Under the pieces are notes generated by a model. That model saw only the letters and a list, made by a program, of their open reading frames with translations. It searched no databases and had not been told where the DNA came from. Position numbers and translations under genes: made by a program. DNA of 64,000 nt from Rhodotorula mucilaginosa (taxonomy: Eukaryota; Basidiomycota; Microbotryomycetes; Sporidiobolales; Sporidiobolaceae): assembly GCA_034406715.1 (NCBI GenBank), contig CP137865.1, forward strand, positions 558,001 to 622,000. The letters are read 5' to 3'. Every line of letters begins with the position of its first letter. The stretch's first letter is position 1. Of this stretch, positions 42,053 to 53,847 are shown one piece after another.

Positions 42053-45000
42053 ATGGTCAAAGATGATATGCGTGGTCTCACGGTACGTCTCGGCCTCTCC
42101 TCGCAAGTGGGAAGCGCGAAGGACTGACCTCCGACTTCTCTCCTCGTTCGCTCGGGCCGCTGCAGCAATACATTGCCGACTTGCGAGCATGCAGGGTCAG
42201 AGAACTCGAGGAGAAACGCATCAACAAGGAGATGGCCCACATCCGGCAAAAGTTCCGAGGTGCGGCGGGTTCGGTCTCGTCTTGTTCGATGCACCGCGAT
42301 TTGCTCACCGACTACTGCTCGCAGACGGCAACTTGGACGGCCGACAGAAGAAAAAGTGAGCCACGCGACGGTGCTTGACCGAGTCTATGCCTCCGGGCAA
42401 AACTGACCCATCGGCATGTTGTCCAGGTACATCTCGAAAATCATCTTTACCTCGATCCTCGGCTATCCCGTCGACATTGGTCACATGGAAGCCGTGAACC
42501 TGATCTCGAGCACGAAGTACTCGGAGAAGCAGATCGTCCGTACCCCCACTCTTGAACAGACGGTGCCTCGCCACAGGCTGACCTCGGCGATCCGCTGCTC
42601 GACAGGGCTACCTCGCGCTCACCCTCCTCATGCACGAGAACTCGGAAATCGTGCGCCTCGTCGTCAACTCGATCCGAAAAGACTTGGAAGAGTACAACGA
42701 GACGACAAACTGCCTCGCTCTGCACGCGATCGCCAACGTGGGAGGTTCTGACATGGCCGAAGCGCTCGCTCCCGATGTCCACCGCCTGCTCATCAGTCCG
42801 TGAGTCGTCCACCTTTGGGTATAAGTCTAGTCACGCTGTACTGACCACGCACAAATTCTGCCAGGACTTCGAGATCTTTCGTCAAGAAGAAGGCCGCTCT
42901 CACGCTGCTCCGCCTGTACCGCAAGCATCCGGAGGTGATCCCCGCCGCAGACTGGGCCCTCCGGATCGTCTCGATTCTCGATGACTCGGATCTTGTGAGC
43001 GTATTTTCCATTGACTACGGTGTTGAGTTCCGCTGACACGCCCCCTTGTTGCGCTGCAGGGCGTCGCACTTTCGGTGGCGAGCTTGGTTCTCGCACTGGC
43101 TCAGGAGAACCTCGACGCATACGCGATCTGTTACCAAAAGGCTGTCGATCGTCTGAGCAAAGTGCGTTGCTGATCGAATTCGAGACCGCCGACCATTAGT
43201 GGTCTGCCTGCTGACGGAGCTCGCTGCGCCCGCAGATCGTCCTGAAGAAGGAGTACTCGAACGACTACGTCTACTACAAAATTCCGATCCCCTGGCTTCA
43301 AGTCAAGCTGCTCCGTTTGCTGCAATACTACCCTCCTTCGGGTAAGCATGGATGGCCACTTCCGCTCGACCCGAACGCTCACTCAGATCCTCGCCTTTCA
43401 CCGCGCGCAGAGGACCCGACGCTTCGCCTCGTTCTGCACAACGTACTTGAGCGCATTCTCAAGAACTCGGGCGACCAGCATCGGAACGTGCAACAGAACA
43501 ATGCGCAGAACGCCGTCCTGTTCGAGGCGATCAACCTCGCGATTCACCTCGACACCGAGTCGGTCGTGGTCCAGCAAGCTGCGCACCTCCTCGGCCGGTT
43601 CATCCTTTCCAAGGAGACCAACGTTCGCTATCTCGGCCTGGATACGATGGCGCACCTCGCCGCTCGCACCGACAACCTCGACGCGGTCAAGAAGCACCAG
43701 GGGACCATCATGCAGTCTCTCCGCGACAAGGACATCTCGGTCCGTCGGCGCGGCCTCGACTTGCTGTACTCGATGTGCGACACGAGCAACTCGCGAGTGG
43801 TCGTTGGCGAACTTCTCCGGTACCTCTCGGTGGCCGACTACACTCTCCGGGAAGAGATGGTGCTCAAGATTGCCATCCTGACCGAGAAGTTTGCCACCGA
43901 CTACGAGTGGTACGTCGACACGATCTTGGCGCTCATGAGCACCGCGGGAGATCACGTCGGCGAGGAAGTCTGGTACCGGATTGTTCAGATCGTTACCAAC
44001 ACCGAGGACTTGCAAGAGGTACGCTTACACGACACGTCCCCACCCTTCTTGCTTCCGACTCGAGCAGCTGACCTGGGGGACAACAGTACGCGAGCCGCAA
44101 AGTGTTTGACATGCTGCAGAAGCCGTCTGTCCACGAGAACCTGATCAAGGTTGGCGCGTACATCCTCGGCGAGTATGGACACCTCGTCGCGGACGAACCT
44201 GTGCGTGCTATCTCTTGCGCAGAACTCGGCGCACGAAACGCGGCACTAACGCATGCACTTACGCACAGGGACGAAGCCCGATCGAGCAGTTCCAGCTCGT
44301 CCACTCGCGGATCGCATTGTGCACCAACTCCACCAAGGCTCTCCTCCTCACGACCTACTTCAAATGGGTCAACTTGTTTCCCGAGATCCGCGAGCAGCTC
44401 CTCGCCGTCTTCCAAAAGTATTCGCTCGTGCTCGATGCGGAGCTGCAACAACGCGCCTGCGAGTACCTCGCCATCGCCAACTTGCCCGACGAGGAGCTTT
44501 TGCAGGTCGTCGTCGACGAGATGCCGCCGTTCCCTGAACGCGAGAGTGCGCTCCTGAGTCGGCTGATCAAGCGGTCGGGCGACACCCACGACAAGCGGAC
44601 GTGGTACGTCGGCGGAAAGGAGGTCAACCAAGGCCAGGATGCCGCGCGGTACCAAGGCTTTGGTCGTCGCAAAGGTCGGGACGCTGCTACGCACGAAGCT
44701 CTCGCCCAGCCGCGCGAAATGCCGGCGACTCCGGGCACCATCGCCGACGACTTGATGGGACTTGATCTGTCGCACCCATCACCCGCCGACACGCCGACTG
44801 TTGCCGAGTCGCCTCAGCCGCCGGTATCTGCGAACGGCACGAGCAACGGATCACAGGCTGATGCCGCCGCGACTACCGCCAACGCCTCCGCTGCCACCAA
44901 GGCCCCGCCCGCGACTACGCCGACTCCGCGAAGGACGGTCACGCACGGAGCGGACAAATGGCTGTCCCGGCTCGTGTACAATTCGGAGGGCGTACTCTGG

Positions 45001-45761
45001 GAGGATGCGCAGCTTCAGGTTGGAGTCAAGTGCGAGTTTCACGGCCACCTCGGTCGGATCGCCGTCTACTTTGGCAACAAGATGCCGGTCGCGCTCGAGT
45101 CGTTCACCGTCACGGTCGATGCGGACAGCTCGGACGCCCTCAAAGTCACGATGCCCAAAATCCCGACCCCGCACATCAGCGCCTTGTCGCAAGTCCAGCA
45201 GCTCGTCCATGTGGAGTGCCGCGACTCCTTCTCCGATCCCCCTCTGCTCCACATCTCGTACCTTGCCGGGTCGCTCCAGACCCTCACGCTGCGCCTCCCC
45301 GTCTGGATCTCCAAGTTTATCGAACCGGTCAAACTCGAATCGGGACCGTTCTTTGAGCGCTGGAAGCAGATCGGTGGGGCACCTCGCGAGGCGCAAAAGG
45401 TCTTCCCGATCGTGTTGGACGCGCAAGGCCTCGTCGATGTCGGCAAGAACCGTCGAGTCGTCGGCGGCACGCGTCTTGGTGTCCTTGACGGGATCGATCC
45501 GAACCCGAACAACATTGTCGCGGCCGGCGTGCTGCACATGTCGAATGGCGGCAAGGTCGGATGCCTGTTGCGGCTGGAACCGAACGCGAACGCCAAGGTC
45601 AGCAATTCCTCCCGCGCCGCCGAACCCTCCCTCACGAGCGACCTTTGCTGATCTCTCTTCATACGCAGCTGTGTCGCCTAACGATCCGCACGACGAACGA
45701 AGCCGTTTCGCAGGAACTGCTGGCCATCATCTCGCGCTCTCTCTCTTCTTCCACCAAGTAG
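42053..45761 (+). CDS. APL3: AP-2 adaptor complex alpha subunit (alpha-adaptin)
   Basis: Twelve exons (42053-42082, 42166-42259, 42325-42355, 42427-42535, 42606-42799, 42865-42994, 43060-43161, 43236-43341, 43411-44018, 44087-44200, 44269-45597, 45669-45761) give 979 residues. The trunk opens with [28 protein letters not shown], the alpha-adaptin N-terminus, and keeps [15 protein letters not shown] (the basic PIP2-contact area), [22 protein letters not shown], and [14 protein letters not shown] hinge at about 690-770 is Pro/Ala/Thr-rich. The ear follows ([53 protein letters not shown]). AP-2 recruits clathrin and cargo at the plasma membrane. Length is standard. It and the F-box gene fill the right half of the block between the inverted arms. 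Confidence 0.96.
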
Positions 45762-46107
45762 TCTGCAATTTTCGTTCACTGCAACAACACTGCTACCCGC
45801 CTGTGCTCACCGGGAGGGGTCGTTCCGACATGGAAGCCTTTTGTGTCGAGTCGCGCGCCCGCTCCTCTTTCCGCCGAAGAGTCTCTTTCGGCCACCAGTT
45901 CGCGCATGTGAGGCTGGCGCAACGCCGACTCCGCAGCCCAGATCGGCTACCTCCAGCTCAGCTTCGCCCGCGCATCTACCTGACTCTGCCTGCATTGCTT
46001 GCCGTCTCACGAAGCGCCCCACCTCAGCATCGGCGGGCCCCGAAGGGACGAACCTCGCGACTTGCTACGCTCCGACGCACGACCAGTACAGCCTTTGGCG
46101 CTTCGAA
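45762..46107. other. intergenic or 5' part of the F-box gene
   Basis: A 346-bp gap. The frame of the first F-box exon stays open upstream to about 45841, and an ATG at 45830 exists in another frame, so an upstream exon cannot be excluded. Confidence 0.4.
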
Positions 46108-47823
46108 ATGGCGCTGTTCCTGGACCGTCGCTCGGGGCAGACCGTGCCGAGCAAGCTGCGCGAGGTGTTTCCAGATCTCGACACCGAGGTTCCCGCAGGT
46201 TGTCCGTCTTCTCCGTCCGATGAAGCCGACGAGATCAAGACGGAGACTGATGTGCCCGTCTTATTCAGGTCCAATCTATGTCCTTGACGAGAGCGATGAT
46301 GACTCGACCGCGAGCGTCTCCTCCTCCGACGAATCTTTTTACGACGCATGGGAGGACTTGCCGCCTCTGCCGAAGCCTGTCCGTCTACCGGAAGAAATCC
46401 TCGAGGCCATCATGCGGAACCTCGAAGCACTCGATGGAGAAGAAGCGTGTCTGAAGGCGTGCTCGCTCGTGTGCAAGGAATGGAGTTTGCCAGCGAGGCG
46501 AGTGTGCGTGACATTCCTGTATCTGCAGCCGTCTTGGCTACACTGATCCGAATAGCCACACCGACGCCCCTTCGTACTCCCGTGCAGTCTTCTCGGAGGT
46601 GGCCTCACTGTCTCGAGCGCAGATGCGGCGAAACGCTTGCGGGAAATCCTGGACTCTCACGTCGAGCTTCGTCCGGCGGTGCGGAGCATCAACCTGAATG
46701 GTGCGATGAGGGATGGCCTCATTGCTCCCTACTTTCGCCGCGTCGCCGCTTTGTTCCGTCACACGCCGAACCTGCGCATGTTGCAGCTCGTGCACGTCGG
46801 GTTGTCGGAAAAAGTGAGCCAGACGTCGAGCAAGCACGCGTACACGCACACTCCATTCGTACGCCGAATGCCAGCTTACACCCACTGCTCCGCGTGACAG
46901 AATCGGCATCGCCTCTACCCGGCGATGCGCCACCTGCCGCTGACCCACATCATCCTTTACTCGTCAAGCTGGTCCGTGAGCCACGTCGGTCAGACTCCCG
47001 GAGATCACGCCGCCGACATACGCGAGATCTCGCGCCTCCTATGCGAGTGGACCCAACTCAACTCCTTGACCCTGAGCGGTTACGCGTCCTATCCGCGCTT
47101 GCTCTTACCGAATACTGTTCCTGCGCATGCCTTCCCTACCTACCGTCTCGAATCGCTCCACCTTCTCTCGTGCAATCTCGCCGACTCGACTGTCCTCTGG
47201 CTCCTCGGCAACTCGACCAAGACGCTCAAGCAATTGAACCTCTGCGGATGCTCGGGCCTGACGTCCGATGTCCTTTCGGACGTTTTTGAAGTCCTCGGTT
47301 CGACGTTGGAGACGCTCGTCCTCACCCTCGACGTGGACGACCTCACTGCGGCGCCTGGGCCTCAATCAATACGCAGCGAAGTGGTCGAAGCCCTCGTGCA
47401 GCTGCGCGTCGTCAGCATTTCGACAGATTCGGTCTTTCCTGAGGACATCGTGCACACCCTCGTCGCCCTTCCGCTGGTGGAGAGCATCTCGCTTTGCTAC
47501 CCTTCTTTTACCTACGCCATCATTCGAGGCGCTCTCGCGTCTCTGACGCCGGCGTCCAAGCTGGAAAAGCTCTACCTCGACGCGTGGGAAACGCCCGACA
47601 TGTGGACCGAGACGGAGCGCTGGGACCTCGCGCAGTTGTGCGAGAAGCGGGGTGTTGAGCTCGTGCTCAATGGTCTCGTCAGGGCGGACATTGAGGAGGG
47701 TGAGTCGGGTACATTGCCTCCGCTTTCTCTGTCCAGCATCGCTGAGCGCGCATCAACTCGCTATCAGAGTGGTACGGCGAGGATTTCAGCGAAGACTGGC
47801 GCATTCTCGAGCGGCTTGTCTGA
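46108..47823 (+). CDS. F-box protein with leucine-rich repeats
   Basis: Five exons (46108-46198, 46269-46501, 46556-46813, 46901-47699, 47768-47823) give 478 residues. After a short N-terminus (MALFLDRRSGQTV) and an acidic Asp/Ser run (DESDDDSTASVSSSDES) comes the F-box: PVRLPEEILEAIMRNLEALDGEEA, then CSLVCKEWSLPAR. The rest has LRR-like spacing (LRMLQLVHVGL, LNSLTLSGYASY, LESLHLLSCNLAD, LKQLNLCGCSGL, LETLVLTLDVDDL, LEKLYLDAWE) and ends WRILERLV. Such proteins are substrate receptors of SCF ubiquitin ligases. The start is uncertain because the frame is open further upstream; the chosen ATG gives a model without extra exons. The substrate cannot be guessed. Confidence 0.78.
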
Positions 47824-48349
47824 AGAGGCAGGTCGAGTTGTCTACTTGTTGTTCCAATCCAGGTGAGTTCCTGTCATTGCCCGTTTTCACGGCGGTCGAT
47901 CTACTGACTAAGTATCGTCCACCACAGCATAGTCTTCGCATATTTGCATTCTATGCTTTTTGACAGATACGGCATCATCGGGGTTCACGGACGACATAAT
48001 GGTCGTCCACCTTGCGACGAGACGAAGCGACGAGACAATACCGTCCAGCGCGTGTGCGCGAGTGCTGCGAGGGAGACGGTCTCGAGACGCTCCGCTTGGT
48101 CGCACAAGTGGCACAGGGGTGTCACGTGAACGTACGCGTGAATGGACGTCCTCCCGATCCTCTTGGGCAGAATCGCGTAACGAAGAGGTCCGGTCGCTGC
48201 AGACCCATCCGGACTTGTTTCGGGAATTTCTTTGAACGAATACGAAGCGTTTGCAGTTGTTCCGGGCCTGGAATAACGCAGTTACGTGATGCTGAAGTTG
48301 ACAGGTGCTGCGAAACGTGCGCATCAAAAAGCGAGCTCGCTCTCCCTCG
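47824..48349. other. intergenic, no gene seen
   Basis: About 530 bp between the F-box gene and the right arm of the inverted duplication. It holds the F-box 3' flank and the upstream part of the promoter of the secreted-protein gene. Confidence 0.5.
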
Positions 48350-48386
48350 CTCTTCCTTTCTTCCACAACCTACACGCCCTCTCACA

Positions 48387-49366
48387 ATGCACTGCTTCCG
48401 CCTCCTCGTTGCTTGTACTCTCTTGACCAGCGCTGCACTGGCTGCTCCGCTTCCGCAGGCGGCTGATCCGGCCGCAGCTCCGAGCGCGGCGGCGGACGGA
48501 ACCACGCCGACGACTCCCTTCGATCCTTCCTCTTTCGCGTCCGGACCTGACTCGTACGTTCCGGACCTGGACTACCTCAATACGACAGCACTTGGCTGAC
48601 CACCGACTCTCCTCCGCGCAGCTCTTTCGCCTCCGGGGCTGGTCCGGACGGCGCCAATGAGGAGAGCACGCCCGCCATCACCAAGGACAGCGACCCCGTC
48701 ACCTCAGGCAACTCGAGCAGTCCCGGACTGCCGGACGTCGGCGCGGACGACTTTGGCAACATCAACGGGCTCCTTTCCGGCTTGTCCGGGCTCCAGGCGA
48801 ACGCGGGCACGAGCAACGGCGACGACAAGGACACGAGCGCCGCGCTGGGGAGTTTGACCGGGACGGCGGCGCAACCGACCGGAGAAGGCCAGGACGCGGC
48901 TTTGGAAGGCAAGGTCGACTCGGCGACTCCGGTCGGCCTGGTCGCAGCGGCGATGACTGGCAGTGCCTTCTCGGGTGCGTGCTCCATAGTGACGTTTGCA
49001 TCTCTTCCTCGCTGACACTGAGTCTTTTCAGGATCGTCAACTGTCGAGCCTAGCTCGACTGACTCGGCGGCGACGGCTGTTGCTGCGGTCACTCCGGCTC
49101 GTGAGCCTGGACTTTCGCCTCCTCACGAAATCAAACGAAGTGGCTGACTGCCATCCACATCGCCGCCAGCGACTCTTTCTCCCACAGCCGTCGCTGATAC
49201 CAACTCGACTATGGCCTCCACGAACGGGACGGACGATGCCGCTGCGGCCGCCTCGAGCAACCTCACGTTCGACTTGGCCGGTTTCCTCTCGGGAGCCGAG
49301 TTTGATCCTGCGGCGACTGCTCCGGCGGGAGCGATTGCGGCAGCAGCGGCGACCACTTCTGCTTAG
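48387..49366 (+). CDS. secreted Ala/Ser/Thr-rich protein, right-arm copy
   Basis: Four exons (48387-48553, 48622-48974, 49032-49100, 49170-49366) give 261 residues. Signal peptide MHCFRLLVACTLLTSAALAA, then PLPQAADPAAAPSAAADG. The shared core DDFGNINGLLSGLSGLQANAG and the C-terminal FDLAGFLSGAEFDPAATAP mirror the left-arm copy; indels between the copies are single residues (one Glu missing here after PLPQ, and an extra short GKV stretch near residue 175). Splice sites are all GT-AG. The body is compositionally biased and has several N-glycosylation sites. Function unknown; no domain recognised. The gene is convergent with the hydratase at 333 bp. Confidence 0.77.
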
Positions 49367-49699
49367 TTCCCTCTTCCCCCGTAGAGCTCTTCCCCAACCA
49401 CCCCGATAGCATGCTTGCTCCATCTTCCGTTTCTCCCAACTTTTGCCACAGACCATGATCCCCTTTCCCCTTGTTCACCTCTCTAGTCTACTCTGTTCTG
49501 CGAATGCATAGGCGTTGTTTGCTTCTTTCTCGGCGCCCCCGTTGCGCTTCTTCTAAATGCTTCGTTCCCCGAGACGACGAAGAAAGTCGAGCGCTTTCAC
49601 CGGAAATGCGCTCTTGGTGAACTGCTCTCCTTTTCAAACCGCAATTCTCCTTCCCCCAACCATGACTGCAACGAACTCTTTCAAGAAGTCTACTTTGCC
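49367..49699. terminator. convergent 3' region inside the repeat arm
   Basis: 333 bp between the stop codons of the secreted-protein gene (+) and the hydratase (-). It should hold both polyadenylation regions. The same spacer occurs in the left arm (35349-35691). Confidence 0.5.
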
Positions 49700-51109
49700 T
49701 TATCGACCTTGGTAGACAGGCTTCCGCTTCTCAGCGAACCTGTTTTGAGGAGAGAGTGTACGTCAAGCTCGCTTACCAAACGTACGAAGCCAGCCTGGAG
49801 AGTAGAGGACTCACGCTCGCAGACCTTCCATGCGATCTTCCGTACTCAGAATGGTCTGGTACGCTAGACGTTCGACGTCCAAGCCCGATTCACTGCGGAC
49901 AAGTTCACGAGGAAGCGGGCGAAGAAGGTTAGCTCACCGTCGGCCCCTTGTCGGCCCCCTCGCGTTGCGGAGAATGGGCAAGCAAAGCGCACAGATCAAC
50001 CTCTGCTCCGATGTCGATGGCAGTCTTGGCAGCTCGAAGCGCCAGCGGACCTGCAGCGGGAGCATGAGCACGGAATTTACTCTCACTTGAGAACAAAGAG
50101 GGCCCGGACGCGACTCACCGGCTTGCAACATCTCCTTGACGACCTCCTCTGCCTTCTCTGTAGCCGACTGGCCCTTACCGGAAACGTAGTTGACCACTCC
50201 TGCGATAAGGGACCCCGTACGGTCAATTCCGGGCAGAATGAGTAACCACGGAAGCGAGGCCGCACCTCGTTCGAGTGCTTCTGAGGCCGCCATGATCCGG
50301 GAGCTGAAGATGAGGTCTTTGGCGCGAGATGCACCAACAAGGCGGGAAAGACGCTGCGTGCCGCCAGCGCTGGAGCAAAAGAACAAAGTGAGTCGGCCGA
50401 CGACCCAACACTAAAAAACCTTTCGCAGGCTCACCCTGGGATGATGGCCAACCGGGTTTCCGGAAGACCGATCTTGGTTACAGAGGAACCTGCGAGAAAA
50501 GAATGCGCATCAGCACGACCCAGAAAACGGGGAGCAGACAAGAAAAGCTCACCGGCCACACGCAGATCGCAAGCAAGCGCTAGCTCGAGTCCACCGCCAA
50601 GCGCCGGTCCATCAACGGCTGCAATGGTCGGCAACGGGAGCGATTCGATCTCGCTGAGCAGTCGCCTGAGGTTGTACAGGAAGCGGGCAACCTCCAGAGG
50701 CTGCATCCCCTTCCGCTCCTTCAGATCGGCCCCGGCGCAGAATGATCCGGGAGCAGTCGAGTGTAGAATCAACGTGCGTGTCCATCTGTGTATATGCGCG
50801 CGCGAATATATGTGGTCAACGGGGCGAGTTCGGAACGCGACGGGTAGCCGAAAAGACGACGCACCCGTCAAAGCGGACGTCCTCGACGAGCTGCCGCATG
50901 CGGTCCACGAGCTCGACCGACAGGGCATTCTTGGCCTGAGGCCGGTTCAGCTCGAGGTACGTGAGCCCCTCGAGCTCGGTCGAGCGTGTGAGCTGGGCGA
51001 CGGGCGCGGTCGACGCCGCTTGCGAGAGGTAGCGCAAGTGGGGGAAGGGAACCGGGCGCAGGATGCGCAGGCCTGAGGTGCGGGGTGCGACAATACGAAG
51101 CGAGGCCAT
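49700..51109 (-). CDS. mitochondrial enoyl-CoA hydratase, AUH (methylglutaconyl-CoA hydratase) type
   Basis: Eight exons in gene order (51109-50865, 50785-50553, 50488-50434, 50369-50266, 50199-50119, 50050-49993, 49892-49815, 49739-49700) give 297 residues. An Arg/Ser-rich presequence ([17 protein letters not shown] ... RYLSQAA) suggests mitochondria. Crotonase motifs: [26 protein letters not shown] (oxyanion hole), [47 protein letters not shown] (catalytic Glu region), and [18 protein letters not shown] with an end [10 protein letters not shown]. This set is typical of AUH, which hydrates 3-methylglutaconyl-CoA in leucine breakdown. The exon 6 donor was taken as GTGCGC at 49992 because the later GTGAGC would run into a stop. 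It shares a 241-bp promoter with an acyl-CoA synthetase. Exons 6-8 are duplicated at 35.0-35.35 kb. Confidence 0.92.
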
Positions 51110-51350
51110 CCCGGATTGCACCTTTGAGCTGTAGGAACTGTCGTGTCGGGCGCTGAGAGGGTCGCGCTGAGAGTGCGGTCGACCTGCAAGTGGGGCCGAA
51201 CTCGTGTTCGGAGCGCCGGCGGTCGAAAAACCCGGCCGAAACTTGCGTTGAAGCGATCGAAAGTGGAGAAAGTCGTCTTTCTTCTTTGCCGTCTCGCAGT
51301 CTCTCTCTCACCATAACCTTGTCCTACGTACACGGAACGACTCCTTGAAG
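51110..51350. promoter_or_regulatory. bidirectional promoter, hydratase and acyl-CoA synthetase
   Basis: 241 bp between divergent start codons of two acyl-CoA enzymes. A C/T run (CTCTCTCTCA near 51300) precedes the + strand gene. No TATA box seen. Shared control is an inference from distance and function. Confidence 0.65.
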
Positions 51351-53847
51351 ATGGCGTATCAACCAGCGCCCCCTAAGCGTACCATAGATGAGACTAACGA
51401 GCTCTTCGCGGCCCCAAACTCGTGAGTCTCTCTCTCTCGCTTCTTTCTTTCGGCCGAGTAGTTTGACACGCCTCTGCTGCGCCTCTAGACCGTTTGCGTG
51501 GGAGGTCAAGACCATCGGGAAGCGCACTGTAAGGTGCTACCGCAATACGCCGCCGTCGCTGGCCCAACTGTGGCGGACTTCCGCCGCCGTGCGTCCCCAC
51601 TCTTTTGATCTCGAGACTCAGACCCCCGAAAGGCTGCGGGTGAGCTGACGCAGACTCGGACCTGCCTGCAGACCTTTCCCAGCAAAGAGTACATCGTTTA
51701 CGAGGGGGAGAGGCTTTCCTACACCGACGCGAATGAGCGGATCCTGCGCTTCGCCTCGCTCTTCTACGAGAACGGCGTGCGGAAAGGCGACCGAGTCGCG
51801 ATCGCGATGCGCAACCTTCCAGAATGGATCATCAGGTGGGTCCGGGCTTGAGGGTAATTGCGCCCCCGTCGCCCGACCTGACTTGTGCCTGTGCAGCTGG
51901 TGGGCGTGCCATCTCCTCGGCGGAATCGCCGTCGCCGTCAACGCCTGGCTCCCTCCCGCCGCATTCTTCCACTGCATCTCCATCACCGAACCGAAGGTCG
52001 TCGTCGTCGACGAGGAACGGCAGGCTCTGCTCGGCCCTCGTGCTCCCGAGCTGCGCCAAAAAGGGTGCCAAGGAATCTTCTCGGTGCGGACCAAGCAGCG
52101 TCAGGACGGCGTCGTGTCGCTCGATGAGGCTCTTGCGCAGCATCAAGTCCGAGAGCTCCCTCAAGTGGATCTCCAGCCAGAGGTGAGTGGCCAATTCCCG
52201 CCCTCGGGAACACGACCCTGAGCTCATCTCGGTGCACGCCCTTCAAAGGACCACGCCACGATCTTCTTCACGTCGGGCACGACTTCCCTACCGAAAGGCG
52301 TCCTGTCTACTCAGCGACAATTCTTGACGAACCGCTTCAACACCGCGACGGGTCCTGCCCGCGCCATGCTCCGAAGGGGCGAAAGCTTGCCCGTTCCGGA
52401 CCCCAATGCCCCGCAGCGCTCTGTCTTGCTGACGACTCCCTTGTTTCACGTCATGGGTGTGTTCGAAATTTTGTACTCATCCGCCCATAGCCGCAGCATT
52501 GACGATTCGTTCCGCCCGCACAGGCAACCAGTCCTTCTTGACTCTGATGACCTCGACCGGCGGCAAACTGGTCCTCATGTACAAGTTCGACGCCGCCCGC
52601 GCCGCCGACTTGATCTGCCGCGAGAAGCTCCTGAGCGCCGGCGGAGTCCCCAACTTGGTCGCGCAGATCTTGGACGAGATCGATCGGCAAGGTCGCTGGA
52701 ACGAGGTCGTGCTCGAAGGGATCTCGTACGGCGGCGGTCCGCCGAGCTCAAAGTTGCCCGCGGTCACGAAGCAGAGGATCCCGAACGCGATGGCAGGCCA
52801 GGGTTACGGTCTCACCGGTGAGTCGGTCTGCCTTCTCTCGCATGTGCTGCCGGTCTTGAGTTTTGCTGACGAGATCTGGCCCCGTAGAGGTCAACTCCGT
52901 CGCCACGACCATCGTCGGTGATGACTATATCCAGCGTGAGTCCTGGCTATACCCTCCGGGCCAGAAGAACGACCCTGACTTTGACTTTTGCATGCAGGTC
53001 CAACCTCTTGCGGCCAAGCGCCGCCCGTCGTCTCCCTCAAGATCGTCGACCCCGATTCGAAACGCCCGGTCTCGGAACAGAAGGCTTACCCCGCTGGCAA
53101 GATAGGCGAGGTGTGCATCTTTGGGCCGAACGTTTCGGAAGGTTATTGGCGAGACGAAGCCGCCACCCGGAAAGCGTTCGTCGAGGACGGCTGGTTCCGC
53201 TCGTGAGCCTTCGACCTGTTCAGCTCTCCAGCAGACGAACTCTGTTCCTGACGCTTGACTTGTCCTGCAGCGGCGATCTGGGTTACTTGGATGAGGAAGG
53301 GTTCCTCTTTATTGCGGATCGTGCGAAGGATATCGTGCGTTCCTTTCTCTTCCCCGCTGGCTATCCTCTCCTCCCTGCGGAAGACAGAGCAGCTCACGAT
53401 ACATCGCGCTCCCCTGCAGATCGTTCGCTCCGGCGAGAACATCGCGTCTGTCATGGTCGAGGATGCGCTCTCGCACCATGCTGCCGTGCGAGAAGCTGCA
53501 GTCGTACCGGTGCCTTGCGAGGTCCACGGCGAACAGGTCGCGTGAGTGAAAGCGGGACTCCCCTGACTCCGCAAGTACTCGATGACTGACGACTCCAACT
53601 CCGCAGCGCCGTCGTGTTGACGCGCCCAGAACACGCCGTCCCGTCGATGAAGGAGCTGCAAACCCACGTCGCCTCGATCCTGCCCAAGCACTGCGTCCCC
53701 GCTCTGATCCTCTTCGAAACGGAAGACATGCCGCGGAACGGCACGGGCAAGGTCTTGAAGAACGAGCTGAAGACTTCGGTGCAGCGCGAGTGGGAGAGGC
53801 GGGGACTCGGTCGAGGTGCGAAGGGGGAAGGGCGTGCCAAGTTGTAA
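51351..53847 (+). CDS. acyl-CoA synthetase (AMP-forming), peroxisomal
   Basis: Eleven exons (51351-51421, 51489-51588, 51672-51835, 51897-52182, 52249-52456, 52524-52817, 52888-52935, 52998-53202, 53271-53334, 53420-53541, 53607-53847) give 600 residues. ANL-superfamily motifs in order: TIFFTSGTTSLPKGV (P-loop), YGGGPP, GYGLTE, VSEGYWRDEAATRKAF, DGWFRSGDLGYLDEEGFLF, DRAKDIIVRSGENI and RNGTGKVLK with the catalytic Lys. The enzyme activates a carboxylic acid to its CoA thioester through an acyl-AMP; the chain length or aromatic preference cannot be read. The C-terminus is RAKL, and AKL is an accepted type-1 peroxisomal targeting signal. There is no N-terminal presequence. It is divergent from the AUH-type hydratase, which looks mitochondrial, so the pair spans two organelles. 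Confidence 0.93.

Larger units (their letters stand above)
48350..50065 (-). repeat. right arm of the 1.7-kb inverted duplication
   Basis: Inverted counterpart of about 34985-36700. It contains the whole secreted-protein gene 48387-49366 and exons 6-8 of the hydratase gene. Because the hydratase gene is complete only here, this arm is the likely source. Homology upstream of the secreted-protein start covers only about 30-40 bases, so the two copies have different promoters apart from the immediate leader. Confidence 0.85.

Noticed and set aside
45830-46107. Upstream ATG for the F-box gene
   Set aside because: The frame from 45830 could not be joined in phase to the F-box exons with a plausible intron.
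48012-48599. Long frame running through the secreted-protein start and past exon 1
   Set aside because: The part upstream of 48387 lacks protein character; the secreted protein is better explained by the ATG at 48387 and an intron at 48554.
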